DNA of 64,000 nt from Bactrocera neohumeralis. Lineage: Eukaryota > Arthropoda > Insecta > Diptera > Tephritidae. The stretch lies in NCBI RefSeq assembly GCF_024586455.1, contig NW_026089623.1, positions 13,538,784-13,602,783 of the forward strand. The letters are read 5' to 3'. The notes under the pieces are model-generated. The model searched no databases, had not been told where the DNA came from, and was given only the letters and a program-made list of their open reading frames with translations. Of the stretch, positions 43,843 through 53,579 are shown piece after piece (position 1 is the first letter of the stretch; each line of letters opens with the position of its first letter). Made by a program: the position numbers and the translations under genes.

Positions 43843-44887
43843 TTGACGGTGAAATCGAGTGCAATAGCAGATTTTTAACAGCCTTTAGCGCTGGACCTTC
43901 CAATGCCTGTCGTAGTCTTAGCAGATTTTCTTCGTCAGAGAATCCGCAAACCTCTGTAGTTTGATTGTAAGCGGCATAAAACAACGGCCACTCGCTGGGT
44001 TTACCATCATATTTGGGTAATTCTTTAGCAAGGCTGTTACGGGAAGCAAGTTGATCCCGAGTCAATCGGCGACAGGTTGAAGAACCAAAAGACAAGCTGT
44101 TAACACGGCCAGCTGTCGGAAAAGTTGTATGAGCTGGTTGCGGCAAAACAGTTTCTGGATTGAGTGTTGAATTCCGTCGCAACTGCTGTTCAATTGACTG
44201 TATTCTGTTTAATAACGATTGAAGAACCGGTGTTTGAATATCAGTTTCACCTTGTTGACCCGTTAACATTCCGGTTGGAATACCGTTAGGTAGTGAAGAT
44301 CCGCTACTTGTGATATCCTTTAGAACAGGAGCGGTTGCATTAAATGGCGCCACAAATTGTGGTGGCAGCTGCAGCATTTGGGATGGCAGAAGCGCCTCAT
44401 CCTTCAACCTGGTTGAGATCCTAGGCATTGAATATTGCCTTTCATCAAAGTCGTCATCAAAACCCATTGCATCTATGCGATTCAAAAAGCTGGGCTGTTC
44501 TTTTAATAAAGCCTCCCTCTGTCGTAGGATTTCGCTTTGCTCTTGTAGCAATTCGGCGCGACGACGAAGGCCGAGTGAACCAAAGCAATTTGAGGAGTGA
44601 ACAGGACTTATGAGTTCACTTTCTTGTAGATGTGCTTGTTGGGGTGATACCGTATACACCCGACTCCCATTTGGAGGAGCTGCATTTGATACGCCTGCGT
44701 TCGAACTCTCAGCGTGTGTCACAGGAATGCGCTGGTTAGCAGCCCGATCAGTTCCACAATTATCCTCCAGGTTGCTCACAATTGGAAAGCTTGTTGAGTT
44801 GGTGAGATTGGCGGCTGCAGCACAATTAGGACCAAGAACGAAATTGGCAGGTGCAGCAGATGATTCTAAGTTATTCGCGCGCGACAT
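43802..44887 (-). CDS. BEL/Pao gag, truncated by an internal deletion
   Basis: It begins MSRANNLESS, has a Gln/Ser-rich N-terminal part with a coiled coil (RRRAELLQEQSEILRQREAL) and the DUF1759-type capsid block (ELPKYDGKPSEWPLFYAAYN, EENLLRLRQALEGPALKAVK). After LLLHS the frame is lost, and the next conserved block (HLNNPEF...KLPG) is found in the pol frame, one base shifted. In related gag proteins about 60-70 residues lie between these blocks (estimate), so part of the capsid domain is deleted. A natural frameshift site is the alternative, but does not explain the missing block. Confidence 0.8.
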   Translation of the reverse strand: MSRANNLESSAAPANFVLGPNCAAAANLTNSTSFPIVSNLEDNCGTDRAANQRIPVTHAESSNAGVSNAAPPNGSRVYTVSPQQAHLQESELISPVHSSNCFGSLGLRRRAELLQEQSEILRQREALLKEQPSFLNRIDAMGFDDDFDERQYSMPRISTRLKDEALLPSQMLQLPPQFVAPFNATAPVLKDITSSGSSLPNGIPTGMLTGQQGETDIQTPVLQSLLNRIQSIEQQLRRNSTLNPETVLPQPAHTTFPTAGRVNSLSFGSSTCRRLTRDQLASRNSLAKELPKYDGKPSEWPLFYAAYNQTTEVCGFSDEENLLRLRQALEGPALKAVKNLLLHSISPSNESAKYLFFTTMS

Positions 44888-44938
44888 TTTAAGATGTTAA
44901 ATGTAGTGCGCGATGAGGGTGCAGTAAATTTTTTAAGA

Positions 44939-45326
44939 TGTTAAGAAAAAATGCGAGAAATTTTTTGCAATTAACTAAATAATATTTAATACCGAATTCA
45001 AATGTTGAATAAATTAAATAAAAGGTTAAATAAAGTGTTAAATAAATGTTAATTAAAAAATTTAGTCTCAACTGCACCCTCTGAACGTTATCGACGGTAT
45101 GATCGTTTTCCCACTGCCTACTTTGCTAACTAGACTAATTGCTCCCGGTTCCCCAATTGGACCAATCAGAATGCGCCACGTCAGTTCAAGCGTAAGCAAG
45201 TAGGACTTAAAATAATTGCTCCCGCTTTGCTTATTAGACCAATCACAACGCACCACGCTAGTTAATACGTAAGCAAGTAGGACTTAAGAGGATTACGTGA
45301 GTCATGCTGCCAGATCGTTCGTAACA
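44939..45326 (-). repeat. 5' LTR of the BEL/Pao element
   Basis: 388 bp, nearly identical to the 3' LTR. Gag starts 51 bp downstream. Confidence 0.92.
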
Positions 45327-45396
45327 ATTATAAACCAATAAATTAATTTTATTTAACGAATTGTTTATACAAACAACAATAAATCTCAGTGAAAGA

Positions 45397-45987
45397 ATGG
45401 AAAGATCGTCAGAACACTTAAACGAATTAGAGAAAATAAAGGAGAAAAGAAGGCTCTATATGAGAAGTTATAGAGCTAAGCAATCGAAGGAAGGCAGAGA
45501 GACTCGCTTAAAGCAAATGCGTCAGCATGCAGCAGAAAGCCGAGCCTCAGAACCAGAGGAAGTCAGAAAGGCTCGTTTGCAGCAAATGCGTCAGCATGCA
45601 GCGGAAAGCCGAGCCTCAGAACCAGAGCAAGGCAGAGAGGCTCGTTTGCAGCAAATGCGTCAGCATGCAGCGGAAAGCCGAGCCTCAGAATCAGAACAAG
45701 CCAGAGAGGCTCGTTTGATGCAAATGCAGAAACAAAATGAAGAGGTCCGAAGGTTACGTAAAGCCAGTATAACGAGCTTTAGGCAGGCAATTAACTCGTT
45801 TTGCGATGCGATATGTGAAGTTTGTACTAAACGATGCTATAAACATCAAATTTTTAAGTGGATTGTACGAGTAGATGCTATAGCGAACACATATTTGCCT
45901 AATGAATTAAAGCAAAAAAAAATGTTTGGTTCTTTGCAATCGTTGCAAAACCCATTTGAATTCAATGAAAAATATTCCACCATCTAA
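45397..45987 (+). pseudogene. Helitron-associated ORF with 23-residue tandem repeats
   Basis: From MERSSEHLNELEKIKEKRRL the protein has a highly charged coiled region made of 23-residue units (QMRQHAAESRASEPEQGREA type). The units lie at about 45520, 45589 and 45658, with a degraded unit at each side. A Cys-containing segment follows (NSFCDAICEVCTKRCYKHQI), which may bind zinc. The frame ends at TAA 45985-45987 but continues in the same frame after it (LEQSRSRLIPDV), so the stop is probably a mutation. Arg/Glu/Gln repeat ORFs of this sort commonly precede Helitron Rep proteins in arthropods. The function is unknown. Confidence 0.75.
45497..45725 (+). repeat. Coding tandem repeat, 69-bp period
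   Basis: CGTCAGCATGC begins at 45520, 45589 and 45658, an exact 69-bp spacing, and partial units flank the array. The third unit has drifted slightly (TCAGAATCAGAACAAGCC). Confidence 0.9.
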
Positions 45988-45993
45988 ATCTTA

Positions 45994-46626
45994 TTGGAAC
46001 AATCTAGATCCAGGCTTATTCCAGACGTGATTTCGGAATTGTCTCAAGCCGAGCAAAGGCTGATTTCACGTATGATTCCATTTGTTAAAATTATAAAATT
46101 AAGCGGTGTATTTGGGCAATATAGTTTTCGAGGTCAAGCAGTATTGTTTGCTCAGGATGTTTTCGAAGTTACTGAAAAACTTCCGAACATGTTACCAAGA
46201 ACCACTAATAATGCTGGAAAAGTTGCCATTACTGAATTTTTGGAAAATATTAATGTAACGCGACAGTTTTCAGTATCTAGGCAAAAGGTATATGATGCAC
46301 TACATTGGTTGGTCGCTAACAATCCCCTTTATAAAGACGTCACTATCGATCAAAACGTCATAATGAATGAAGAGGATATTATTAGAGTAGAAAAAGCTCC
46401 ACTAGAGGTTATGAATGAAATCAATGATGAACTTAACAATAACACTAGTGCTTACTCAAGAATATGTGATTTTTCGAGAATTGTGCGTGCTTCATGGCAC
46501 CAAGGAAACGAGCTCATATTCACATCAGTATTTGCAGGTGTACAATGCTGTGTGATGGCATTGTCTAACATCCTAAGAGCCAGTATTCTTGCACCACAAC
46601 AGTGGTTTACAAAAACCTCAACCTGA
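45994..46626 (+). pseudogene. Helitron 3 linker and N-part of cysteine-peptidase-like domain
   Basis: The first part (ISELSQAEQRLISRMIPFVK, FGQYSFRGQAVLFAQDVFEV) is the DUF6570-like segment often found at the N-terminus of Helitron proteins, with ALHWLVANNPLYKDVTID. The end reads VFAGVQCCVMALSNILRAS, resembling the Cys-bearing helix of OTU/C76-type peptidases, where a 'G.QC..NAL' pattern is usual. The frame is lost at about 46605 and the domain continues in the next frame from 46602. Confidence 0.7.
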
Positions 46627-47231
46627 ATATGATAACGGGTGACCAAATCTACAGCAATATAAGATTTCAAACGGAGCGAAATTTAATGGCCTATCGTATT
46701 GAAGACGACGGATACCTACTGGTGCGAAATTTCCACGCAATAAAAGATGTTTTAGTCGCATTCGGCAAACGGTTTCAGATCACTTTTGCCGATGAACCAA
46801 GCATATATGGAAGCTTGAGCGACAAGAATAATGAAACAAACTTCGGACGCACCCTTGGTCAAGGGGTGGAAGAACTTTTCATGGAACATAGCGCCGGCAT
46901 AATAATAACAGATGGACAATCATTCGGAGTGATGTACTATGATAACAAATATTACTTCACTAACTCACATTCTTGTGGTCAAAAGGGATCTAGAGCAAAG
47001 GATAACAATGGAAAAGCCTGCATTATCGAATGCGACAATTTAGACGAGTTTGTGAGGATTTGTAAACGTACAACAGGCAGCAAAAATGTGCAGTATACTC
47101 TTGATTACGTTGATGTTGTATATGAAACAGATGAGCCTGATGAGATAGAAATACAGCAGAGTATTGAGATAGTAACGGCTGCGTCTGAAATGATTACTTC
47201 TCAACATGAACTACCTAATCATAATAATTAA
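46602..47231 (+). pseudogene. Helitron 3 cysteine-peptidase-like domain, C-part
   Basis: From about LNMITGDQIYSNIRF the frame has LGQGVEELFMEHSAGIIITD, GQSFGVMYYDNKYYFTNSHS and GKACIIECDNLDEFVRICKR. The pattern 'yyy-(D/N)SHS..G......(A/C)...' is that of the His-bearing strand in viral-tegument and OTU-like deubiquitinating peptidases (family C76 and relatives). The usual Asp before SH is Asn here. With the Cys in the previous frame it makes a plausible peptidase fold, possibly acting on ubiquitin (inference). The end is acidic. Confidence 0.6.
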
Positions 47232-47339
47232 TTAATTCCACTGCAGACATCTTTGATGGCGCCGATTGATGTAATGCAACTCAATGTGGAAGATGAACTA
47301 CCTTTTTCACGAAACCTTCACGAAATTACCCGCAAAAAA

Positions 47340-48199
47340 AAGACAACATCGTTAATATCGGACATGAACTGAAAGCAGAAGAATTTGCCTGGTACTTCTT
47401 CTTTCCTTACGGAAAAAACGGGTTCTAAGAACAAAGGCCTGTAAATATTACAGCGTTAGACTACTTTCAGTTTAGAATTTTGGGAAGTGATACAAGATTT
47501 CAACGTAACGACTATCTATTTTATGCCTTATCCTTCTTTGAATATTATAGAATCAAAAGCACTATATCTGCATGCGGAAAAAAAATTGTTAATCAAGAAG
47601 GAGCAATAGATGATGTCCATATTTATGTAAAACATTTAAGAGGTTCGGCAGCTTATTGGAGATCAGCTCTGAATGAACTATTAGCTCAAATCAGATGTTT
47701 AGGACCTCCAACATACTTTGTAACATTTAGCTCAAATGATCGCAACTGGCTAGACCAACGAAAGGCTTTGCTAATAGCCGATGATAGGGCTGATGTTGAT
47801 CCCAGTACTCTCGATATTTATGAGACCCAAAGACTTATCGAGAAGTATCCAGTAATTTTGAGTCGACATTTCATGTTAAGAGTAAATGCTCTAATGAAAT
47901 TTATAAAAAATAATGATTATGTGTTTGGCGGAAAAGTGAAGGATAATTGGTGGCGCATTGAATTCCAGAATCGGGGCAGTCCTCACCTTCATATGGTGAT
48001 TTGGATCGAAAATCATCCCGAGTTTGACTCAGAAGAAGGGAAACTTCTTCTGGATCGTAATTGTTGCTGTAGAAACCCTCCAGAAGAAGAAGACCCAGAG
48101 CTTCATGAATTAGTTAAAAAATGTCAAATTCATCGGCATACACAAACTTGTTCGAAAAATAATACTTCTATAAGATACCGATTCAACTTTCCACGCTAA
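47340..48199 (+). pseudogene. Helitron 3 Rep, N-domain and HUH motif
   Basis: Helitron_like_N and Rep domains, which would nick single-stranded DNA and start rolling-circle movement. After HEITRKKK (about 47318) and ELKAEEFAWYFFFPYGKNGF come LDYFQFRILGSDTRFQRNDY, YVKHLRGSAAYWRSALNELL, RCLGPPTYFVTFSSNDRNW and IEFQNRGSPHLHMVIWIENH. The HLH of PHLHMVIW is the metal-binding His-x-His site. The C-X-C cluster near 48060 (NCCCRNPPEEEDP) and CQIHRHTQTC follow. Stops near 47430 and 48197 interrupt it. Confidence 0.85.
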
Positions 48200-48452
48200 G
48201 AATGTGACGAGACATGAATTTTGTCACATTCTTCAGATGATTTTCTCCGTAACGGAGGTAGAATTTGTTTGTTTGCGTCGAAAGGAAGATGCTTGGGTAA
48301 ATAATTACCACCCAGAGTTGCTAAGACTATGGGCAGGCAACATGGATATTCAGCCATGCGGATCAAACGAAGCGATAGCGTACTATATAGCAAAGTACCT
48401 ATCGAAAGCAGAACCTGCAGGTATAGATTCTGGAATTGCGCAGGCAATATAG
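48200..48452 (+). pseudogene. Helitron 3 Rep, two-tyrosine segment
   Basis: After a stop, ECDETCILSHSSDDFLRNGG (in the Rep frame) shifts to RRKEDAWVNNYHPELLRLWA, GNMDIQPCGSNEAIAYYIAK and YLSKAEPAG. The block YYIAKYLSK (about 48378-48407) carries the pair of catalytic tyrosines with the K spacing typical of Helitron Rep. The frame ends at 48450-48452. Confidence 0.85.
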
Positions 48453-48503
48453 CAAATTCAACGCGAAGAAACTGATCTTTCACGCAAACTGTTCAGTATA
48501 TGT

Positions 48504-49193
48504 ATGAAGATTCTTCATGAACGACAAGTATCAGCTGCAGAATGTGCATATAGACTTTGTCATATCCCATTACGGGACAGTTCTCGAAGCTGCATTTTTC
48601 TGAACACAAGAAAGGCAGAACAGCGTTACAGAGTATTGCAATTCGACAGAAATGGGCACGCAACTGGTTATTATAGTAATATCTTTGAAAGATATCAAAA
48701 ACGTCCGTTACAATCTTCCGATTACGATTTTGTAAACAGGAGTCTTACAGAGTTTGCAATGTTGTTTGAACCATTCTATCCGAAAAAAGTAAGCGAAACT
48801 GAGCAAAGTGTTGATCACGACGCGTATGAAGAATTTCGTAAGACACGTCGTCCACTCATTACGCTATTAGATAAGAGCAAAATAGTTGTGAGAAAGGTTC
48901 CCGCAGTTGTTAAGGTGCCATATTTTATAGCAATATCAGATCCCGACAACTTTTTCTATAGATTACTTCTTCAATATAAGCCTTATCGTTTGGAAACTGA
49001 ATTACTTGAAGGTTTCGATAATGCAAAAGAGGCGTTTTTACATCGAGAGAATCATTTGAAGGAAATGAGCAGGTATATGCGCCAATTTCGAGAGCGTGAC
49101 CAACAGCTTGAAAATGCATTCAATCAGATACATGCATTTGAAATTTTAGAACAGCCAGAGATTATAAATCCTGAAGTTATAGAAGAAGAATAA
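48504..49193 (+). pseudogene. Helitron 3 region between Rep and helicase
   Basis: KILHERQVSAAECAYRLCHI, PLRDSSRSCIFLNTRKAEQR and a long helical part (DNAKEAFLHRENHLKEMSRY) are the usual linker between Rep and Pif1-like helicase in Helitrons ('QEVSAQEAVYRLLGLPL' type block). The frame is open for 229 residues and ends EVIEEE*, with the helicase starting right after in another frame. Confidence 0.78.
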
Positions 49194-49205
49194 CCGGACA
49201 CAGAA

Positions 49206-50627
49206 ATGAGCAATGATCAATTTCAAAAAGCACAGCACGCTATGAATATTGATCAAAAACAATTGTTTACTGTCATTACAGAGAGTATTAAAAATCAACT
49301 TAATGGTGATATTAAACGAGAGAAAATTTTCGTCACAGGTGGATCAGGCACCGGAAAAACTTTTCTCTTTAATGTATTGAAAAACCAAGTTAACCGATGT
49401 TATGGAAAATTGGTCGTGAAAGTTGGTGCTCTTACTGGAGTTGCAGCACGGTTGGTCGGAGGTTCTACACTACACAGCCTGTTGAAACTACCAGTACAAA
49501 AAGATGGCGTCATCATTAACATGCCACTTCTTACAGGAAATTATTTAAGAGGGATGCGCCAGTTATGGCAAAACGTTGAGTTTCTGTTCATAGACGAAAT
49601 TTCTATGGTGCCTTAGGAAATGCTTTGCATGATCGACTCTCGTTTGCGCCAACTAAAGAGACAGGACGCTTGTTTTGGAGGTATAAATGTCTTACTCTTT
49701 GGTGATTTAATGCAGTTACCACCTGTCCGAAGACATCAAGTATTTCAACAGCCAGAACATATGAAACCCGCTACACATTTGTGGTTGAACTCCAACAAAA
49801 CATGCGTCAGCAAGAAGATACGCCATTTATAGATGTGCTTAATGCTTTAAGAGTTGGAAAGTTGACGTCGAGGCATCTTGAAGTTCTTCTTGAAAAAGTG
49901 TCAAGAGATACCACTAAAGAATTCTCAATTGAGAAAGCTTTAAGGATTTACCCTACTAACGACCAAGTTGTTATACATTGAAAAAGTTCTGAAGAACTTT
50001 CAAGATAAAGGGACTGTTATTTATACGATTAAAGCACAAGACCAACTCATTGACGCTACACGAAATTTAGGTAATAAGGACTTAAATACTGTAATACCGA
50101 ATGACATCAATAAAACAGGAGGTCTTCCTAATGTATTAAAAATATTCGTTTGAGCAAAAGTGATGTTAGGGTCGAATTTTGACGTGTCAAAAGGTTTAGT
50201 GAATGGAAATATGGGGTTTGTTACAGAAATTATCTGGCGAAATTTTCGCAGGGACCAAGTATATGCAGAAGACATCCCGTCAGTACGTATTAATTTCGGC
50301 TCAGATGGTGAACACGTAATTAAGCCAATATCGATACAATTTCCAGCAAAATACAGCTATCGAAGCGCTGAGAGACGAATGTTGCCAATAATACTGAGTT
50401 GGGCGTCGACCGTTCATAAGATGCAAGGTTGTACAGTAGATCACGCAGTAATTTATCTGGGTTCTCGACTGTTTGCTGCTGGATAAGCTTATGAAGCACT
50501 TAGTCGTTGTAGATCTTTGGACGGAATTCGAATTGAAGAACTAGACTGTTCAAAGTTGACAGGTAAAACCCCCTGTAGCAGTGAAGCTTTAGAAGAAATG
50601 ATTCGATTAAAAAATAATAATTCGTAA
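49206..50627 (+). pseudogene. Helitron 3 Pif1-type helicase
   Basis: 5'-3' DNA helicase of the Pif1 family, unwinding the strand being transferred. Visible motifs: FVTGGSGTGKTFLFNVL (Walker A, about 49336), VEFLFIDEISMVP (Walker B, about 49580), INVLLFGDLMQLPPVRRHQV (motif III), VELQQNMRQQEDTPF (about 49781), FDVSKGLVNGNMGFVTEI (about 50176), LSWASTVHKMQGCTVDHAVI (motifs V/VI, about 50395) and ALSRCRSLDGIRIEELDCSK. Single stops (49614-49616, 49830-49832, 50484-50486) and frameshifts inactivate it. It ends near 50627. Confidence 0.85.
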
Positions 50628-50784
50628 AGTCGTCAATAGAATTTGGTCGCAAATAATATAATATAACAATTAGTCAATGAAAGGTTACGAGTAGATATTT
50701 AATGCTGTCTAATTATCGATTTACTTAACCAATACTACATGTCATAGTTCATATTTTAACAAATTTGGGGTTTCTCACATCAAA

Positions 50785-51056
50785 CTAAAAAATTAAAAAT
50801 AAATATAGTTTAAAAAAACTAAAAAAACACCCTTTTGACGCATATCAAACTAAAAAGTGAAAAATAATACTTTGTATAAACTAACAATAATAATGAAGGA
50901 AAAATTCGAGCATTCCACGCTTTTCTCATAATAATACAGGAATTTTTCCTTCATTATTATTGTTAGTTTAAACAAAGAATTATTTTTCACTTTTTAGTTT
51001 GATATGCTTTAAAAGCGTGTTTTTAGTTCTTTTAAACTATATTTTTTTATTTTCTC
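50785..51056. repeat. Fold-back repeat, arms about 120 bp
   Basis: The left arm (about 50785-50906) and right arm (about 50941-51056) are inverted copies: CATATCAAACTAAAAAGTGA and CTAACAATAATAATGAAGGA occur in the left arm and their reverse complements in the right arm. The loop is about 33 bp. The RNA would form a long hairpin. It is probably a non-autonomous fold-back element. Confidence 0.88.
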
Positions 51057-51275
51057 ACACATTTCAGCCTATTTTTGTATAGAAATTTGACCGGCGTAGA
51101 AGCAAAATGCGAAACAATCATACATACATATATAAAGTCGTTTGCACATTTGTCTGTATGTTTGCGAATGCAAATGTTCTACAAAAGCAGATTTCTATAC
51201 TTAAACAAAATTATTAGAACCATCGTATGTTTCTTACATGCATAACCAAACCATACTTAAGTCAGCGCAACCTAA

Positions 51276-51352
51276 GCGTCAATGGTGGTGTTGGTGGTAA
51301 GCGCTTGGAAAGTCAAGATGCTACCACAGGTTCGAATCTCGACAGAATAAAT
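51276..51352 (+). repeat. tRNA-like (Pol III A/B box) sequence, copy 1
   Basis: GGTGGTGTTGGTGGTAAGCG resembles a tRNA D-arm/box A and GGTTCGAATCTCG is a near-consensus TPsiC arm/box B about 35 bp further on. No clean acceptor stem is seen and DNA upstream is shared with copy 2, so this is more likely a SINE-type or tRNA-derived repeat than a tRNA gene. Confidence 0.55.
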
Positions 51353-51365
51353 TTTTAATGTTTGC

Positions 51366-51535
51366 TTTTAACATCATATACTATACTAATAAATATTTTT
51401 CTTACTAATAGAAATTAAATTTATCACAGCAATATTATGTATATGTATATTATGTATATTGCTGTGATAAATTTAATTTCTATTTGTAAGAAAAATATTT
51501 ATTTGTATAGTATACGATGTTAAAAGGCATACATC
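51366..51535. repeat. Near-perfect 170-bp palindrome
   Basis: TTTTAACATCATATACTATAC at the left end and its inverse (GTATAGTATACGATGTTAAA) at the right enclose arms with GAAATTAAATTTATCACAGC and its inverse. The loop is about 20 bp of TATGTATA sequence. It starts directly after the first tRNA-like block. Confidence 0.88.
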
Positions 51536-52719
51536 TTCTATCCTATCTTGTGTATCTGCACATGCTCATACATATGAGTGTATGTATACGCATGTGCGCG
51601 TTCAGAAATTGAAATCATATTTTCATCACTTATCAATATACCTACTTATTACATGTGCGCGCATTGACTTGCATGTTCATACATTCATATATACTTATAT
51701 GTACATATATTTGCATACATTGCCAAACAAATAATGCACAAGCATACAAACATACATATGCGTACACATATGTATGAATATGTCACCAACAAAAAATTGA
51801 TCTTCACAAGACAATATGGCAGCCAAATTGGCGAAGAACAAGTGTAGTACATTTTACAACAAAAACGATTTCATTCATGAACGCAGGCGCAAATTCCACA
51901 ATCGATCTCGCTTCATTCATAAAAACAGAGGCCGTAACATCTCCCCGAGCATGCCTTTGCCAACAAGTCGTCTTTTCGCGACGATGGCAAAAGCTAAAAA
52001 TCATAAATTGCACAACTTTCTGGTGGTTCTCGCAAAAATCTGCGTCGATATGTATTCAAGATCATACGTATACATACATACATATTTACGCATGTTTGTA
52101 GGCGAAGCTGCTACAGCGGCAAGGGGTGACAATCGGCGGTCATTACTTTACTTATGCTATAGAAATTCTATTGCTACGAATATGGAAATGACAACGAAAT
52201 AATACAAATACGCATATTTCTAAAGGTCATTAATTTCTTTGAAGAAACGAAAGGAATGAATGATCCTGAGAAGTATAGTCTTAACTTTTCAACGGCCAAC
52301 GCACAGCATTTCAACCAAAAGGAATCTATTCATTAAAATCACCACTCAAAAGTCGTTTTATCCGTTGTAAGCGAAAGATTTTCGAAAAAACATCATTTCT
52401 AATATGCCACAAGACAAAATTAGAAATGAACTTCTTAACCTCACGCTGTCAGATAAAACGAAAATACTTCGTCATCGCGGGTCGATTTCCAAAAAAATGT
52501 AAATGAAGACTAACTACAGAAATGATCATGTAAAGTATAGCCTTAATTTTTCAACGGCCAACGCAGAGTATTTCAACCAAAATATACGCAAATTAGTTGA
52601 GAATTCGCAGAAATGAAAGACAAACGAAAGAAAAAGAAGCATAACATCAATAATGCACAAGCATACAAATATATGTACATATGCGCAGCAGCAGCAAGGA
52701 AAGAGCTAACAATCGGCGA

Positions 52720-52848
52720 TCCATTGTATATTTCTTTCATGGATAACCAAACCATAATTAGGACAACGCAATACAAGTGTCAATGGTGGTGTTGGTGGTA
52801 AGCGCTTGAAAAGTTACGACGAGCACGTAGGTTCGAATCCCAGCAGAA
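52720..52848 (+). repeat. tRNA-like sequence, copy 2
   Basis: It shares CAATGGTGGTGTTGGTGGTA, AGCGCTTG and GGTTCGAATCC with copy 1. The shared part begins about 50 bp upstream (ATAACCAAACCATA), before the tRNA-like body. The box B is closer to consensus here (GGTTCGAATCCCA). Confidence 0.55.
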
Positions 52849-53579
52849 TTTATTTATAATTGAATATGACACCAACCAAAAATTGAAACATTGTTCTACA
52901 AAAACAACAACAGCATAAGCATGGCAACATTGTGTTGTTAGTAGAAAAGCCGAGCTGTGCCGAAAGAAACGAACAAACGATCGCCGATTGTCACCGCTTC
53001 GCTTGCTGCTCGAACATCTTCGCAGACAAGGTTGCGTAGATTCATATTGAGCAGCAAGGTTGCGCAACCTGAATCTATCGCAACCTTTTCCGAACTCGTA
53101 TAAGAAGTATAACTTCAAAAATTCAATTTATTGGCGTCATGCTGATGTTCACGTTGTAATTCCTGATTGAAAAGATTATGCATAATATATATATAAAATT
53201 TTTTGCGGTAGTATCCAGCTCTAAGGAAATCTAGTCCTAAATTAGTTAAAGCCATTATTATGAAGTATAGTTCAATTTGAAATTATGTATAAAATCTACC
53301 AATCTTTATCCACATTCCTTAAATCGCGATGAAAATATTTACATATGTTACTATACACATGCATTCATACATATTACACACAAAGCTTGTTTATTCTCTC
53401 TTGCTCTTCTAATGTGGATCATTCACAATGCGTAACCAGCTGTCAAAATTACTTGAAGAAATAATTTTTTTTTTCTTGAGCAATTACTTCATAGCTGTGT
53501 ACGGACCTTTACACAACAAAATTAGCACAAAAACCGTTACTCCCAGTAACAGTGTCGGAAACCAAAACTCTTAGATATC

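Larger units (their letters stand above)
38935..45326 (-). mobile_element. BEL/Pao LTR retrotransposon, complete ends, recent insertion
   Basis: LTRs of 388 bp each (38935-39322 and 44939-45326) have TGTTA...TAACA ends. By eye they differ at only two positions. The 5-bp target duplication ATTAT is perfect (38930-38934 and 45327-45331). The coding order on the minus strand is gag (44887-43802) and a 1,514-residue pol frame (43842-39298). The polypurine tract CCGGGGGGGAG abuts the 3' LTR. The element landed about 70 bp upstream of the first Helitron ATG. A deletion/frameshift in gag is the only clear defect. Confidence 0.93.
45361..50627 (+). mobile_element. Helitron 3, near full length, decayed, with protease-like module
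   Basis: The coding order on the plus strand is a Gln/Arg-rich repeat ORF (45397-45987), a linker and cysteine-peptidase-like region (45994-47231), Helitron N-domain and Rep with HUH motif (47340-48190), two-Tyr motif (48378-48407), middle region (48504-49193) and Pif1-type helicase (49206-50627). Neighbouring frames continue the same protein with single stops or shifts, so this was one or two long ORFs of about 5.2 kb. The 3' CTRR end is not recognised. BEL interrupts its 5' flank. Confidence 0.85.
50628..53130. other. Repeat-rich stretch without genes
   Basis: No coding region is supported. It holds a fold-back (50785-51056), a palindrome (51366-51535), two tRNA-like blocks, ATACATA-type microsatellites (51580-51780), and duplicated blocks such as CAACGGCCAACGCA (about 52290 and 52555). 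Frames at 51816-52202 and 52780-53118 have no conserved motifs. Confidence 0.5.

Noticed and set aside
45497..45725. CRISPR-like or satellite array
   Set aside because: The 69-bp repeat is in frame (23 codons), without spacers, and sits in a Helitron-associated ORF; the DNA is eukaryotic.
45994..47231. A captured host or viral peptidase gene independent of the Helitron
   Set aside because: It is collinear and same-strand between the repeat ORF and Rep, which fits a built-in Helitron domain; a separate capture cannot be shown from one copy.
51276..52848. Two functional tRNA genes
   Set aside because: Box A and B are present but acceptor stems do not pair convincingly and homology extends upstream, as in a repeat.
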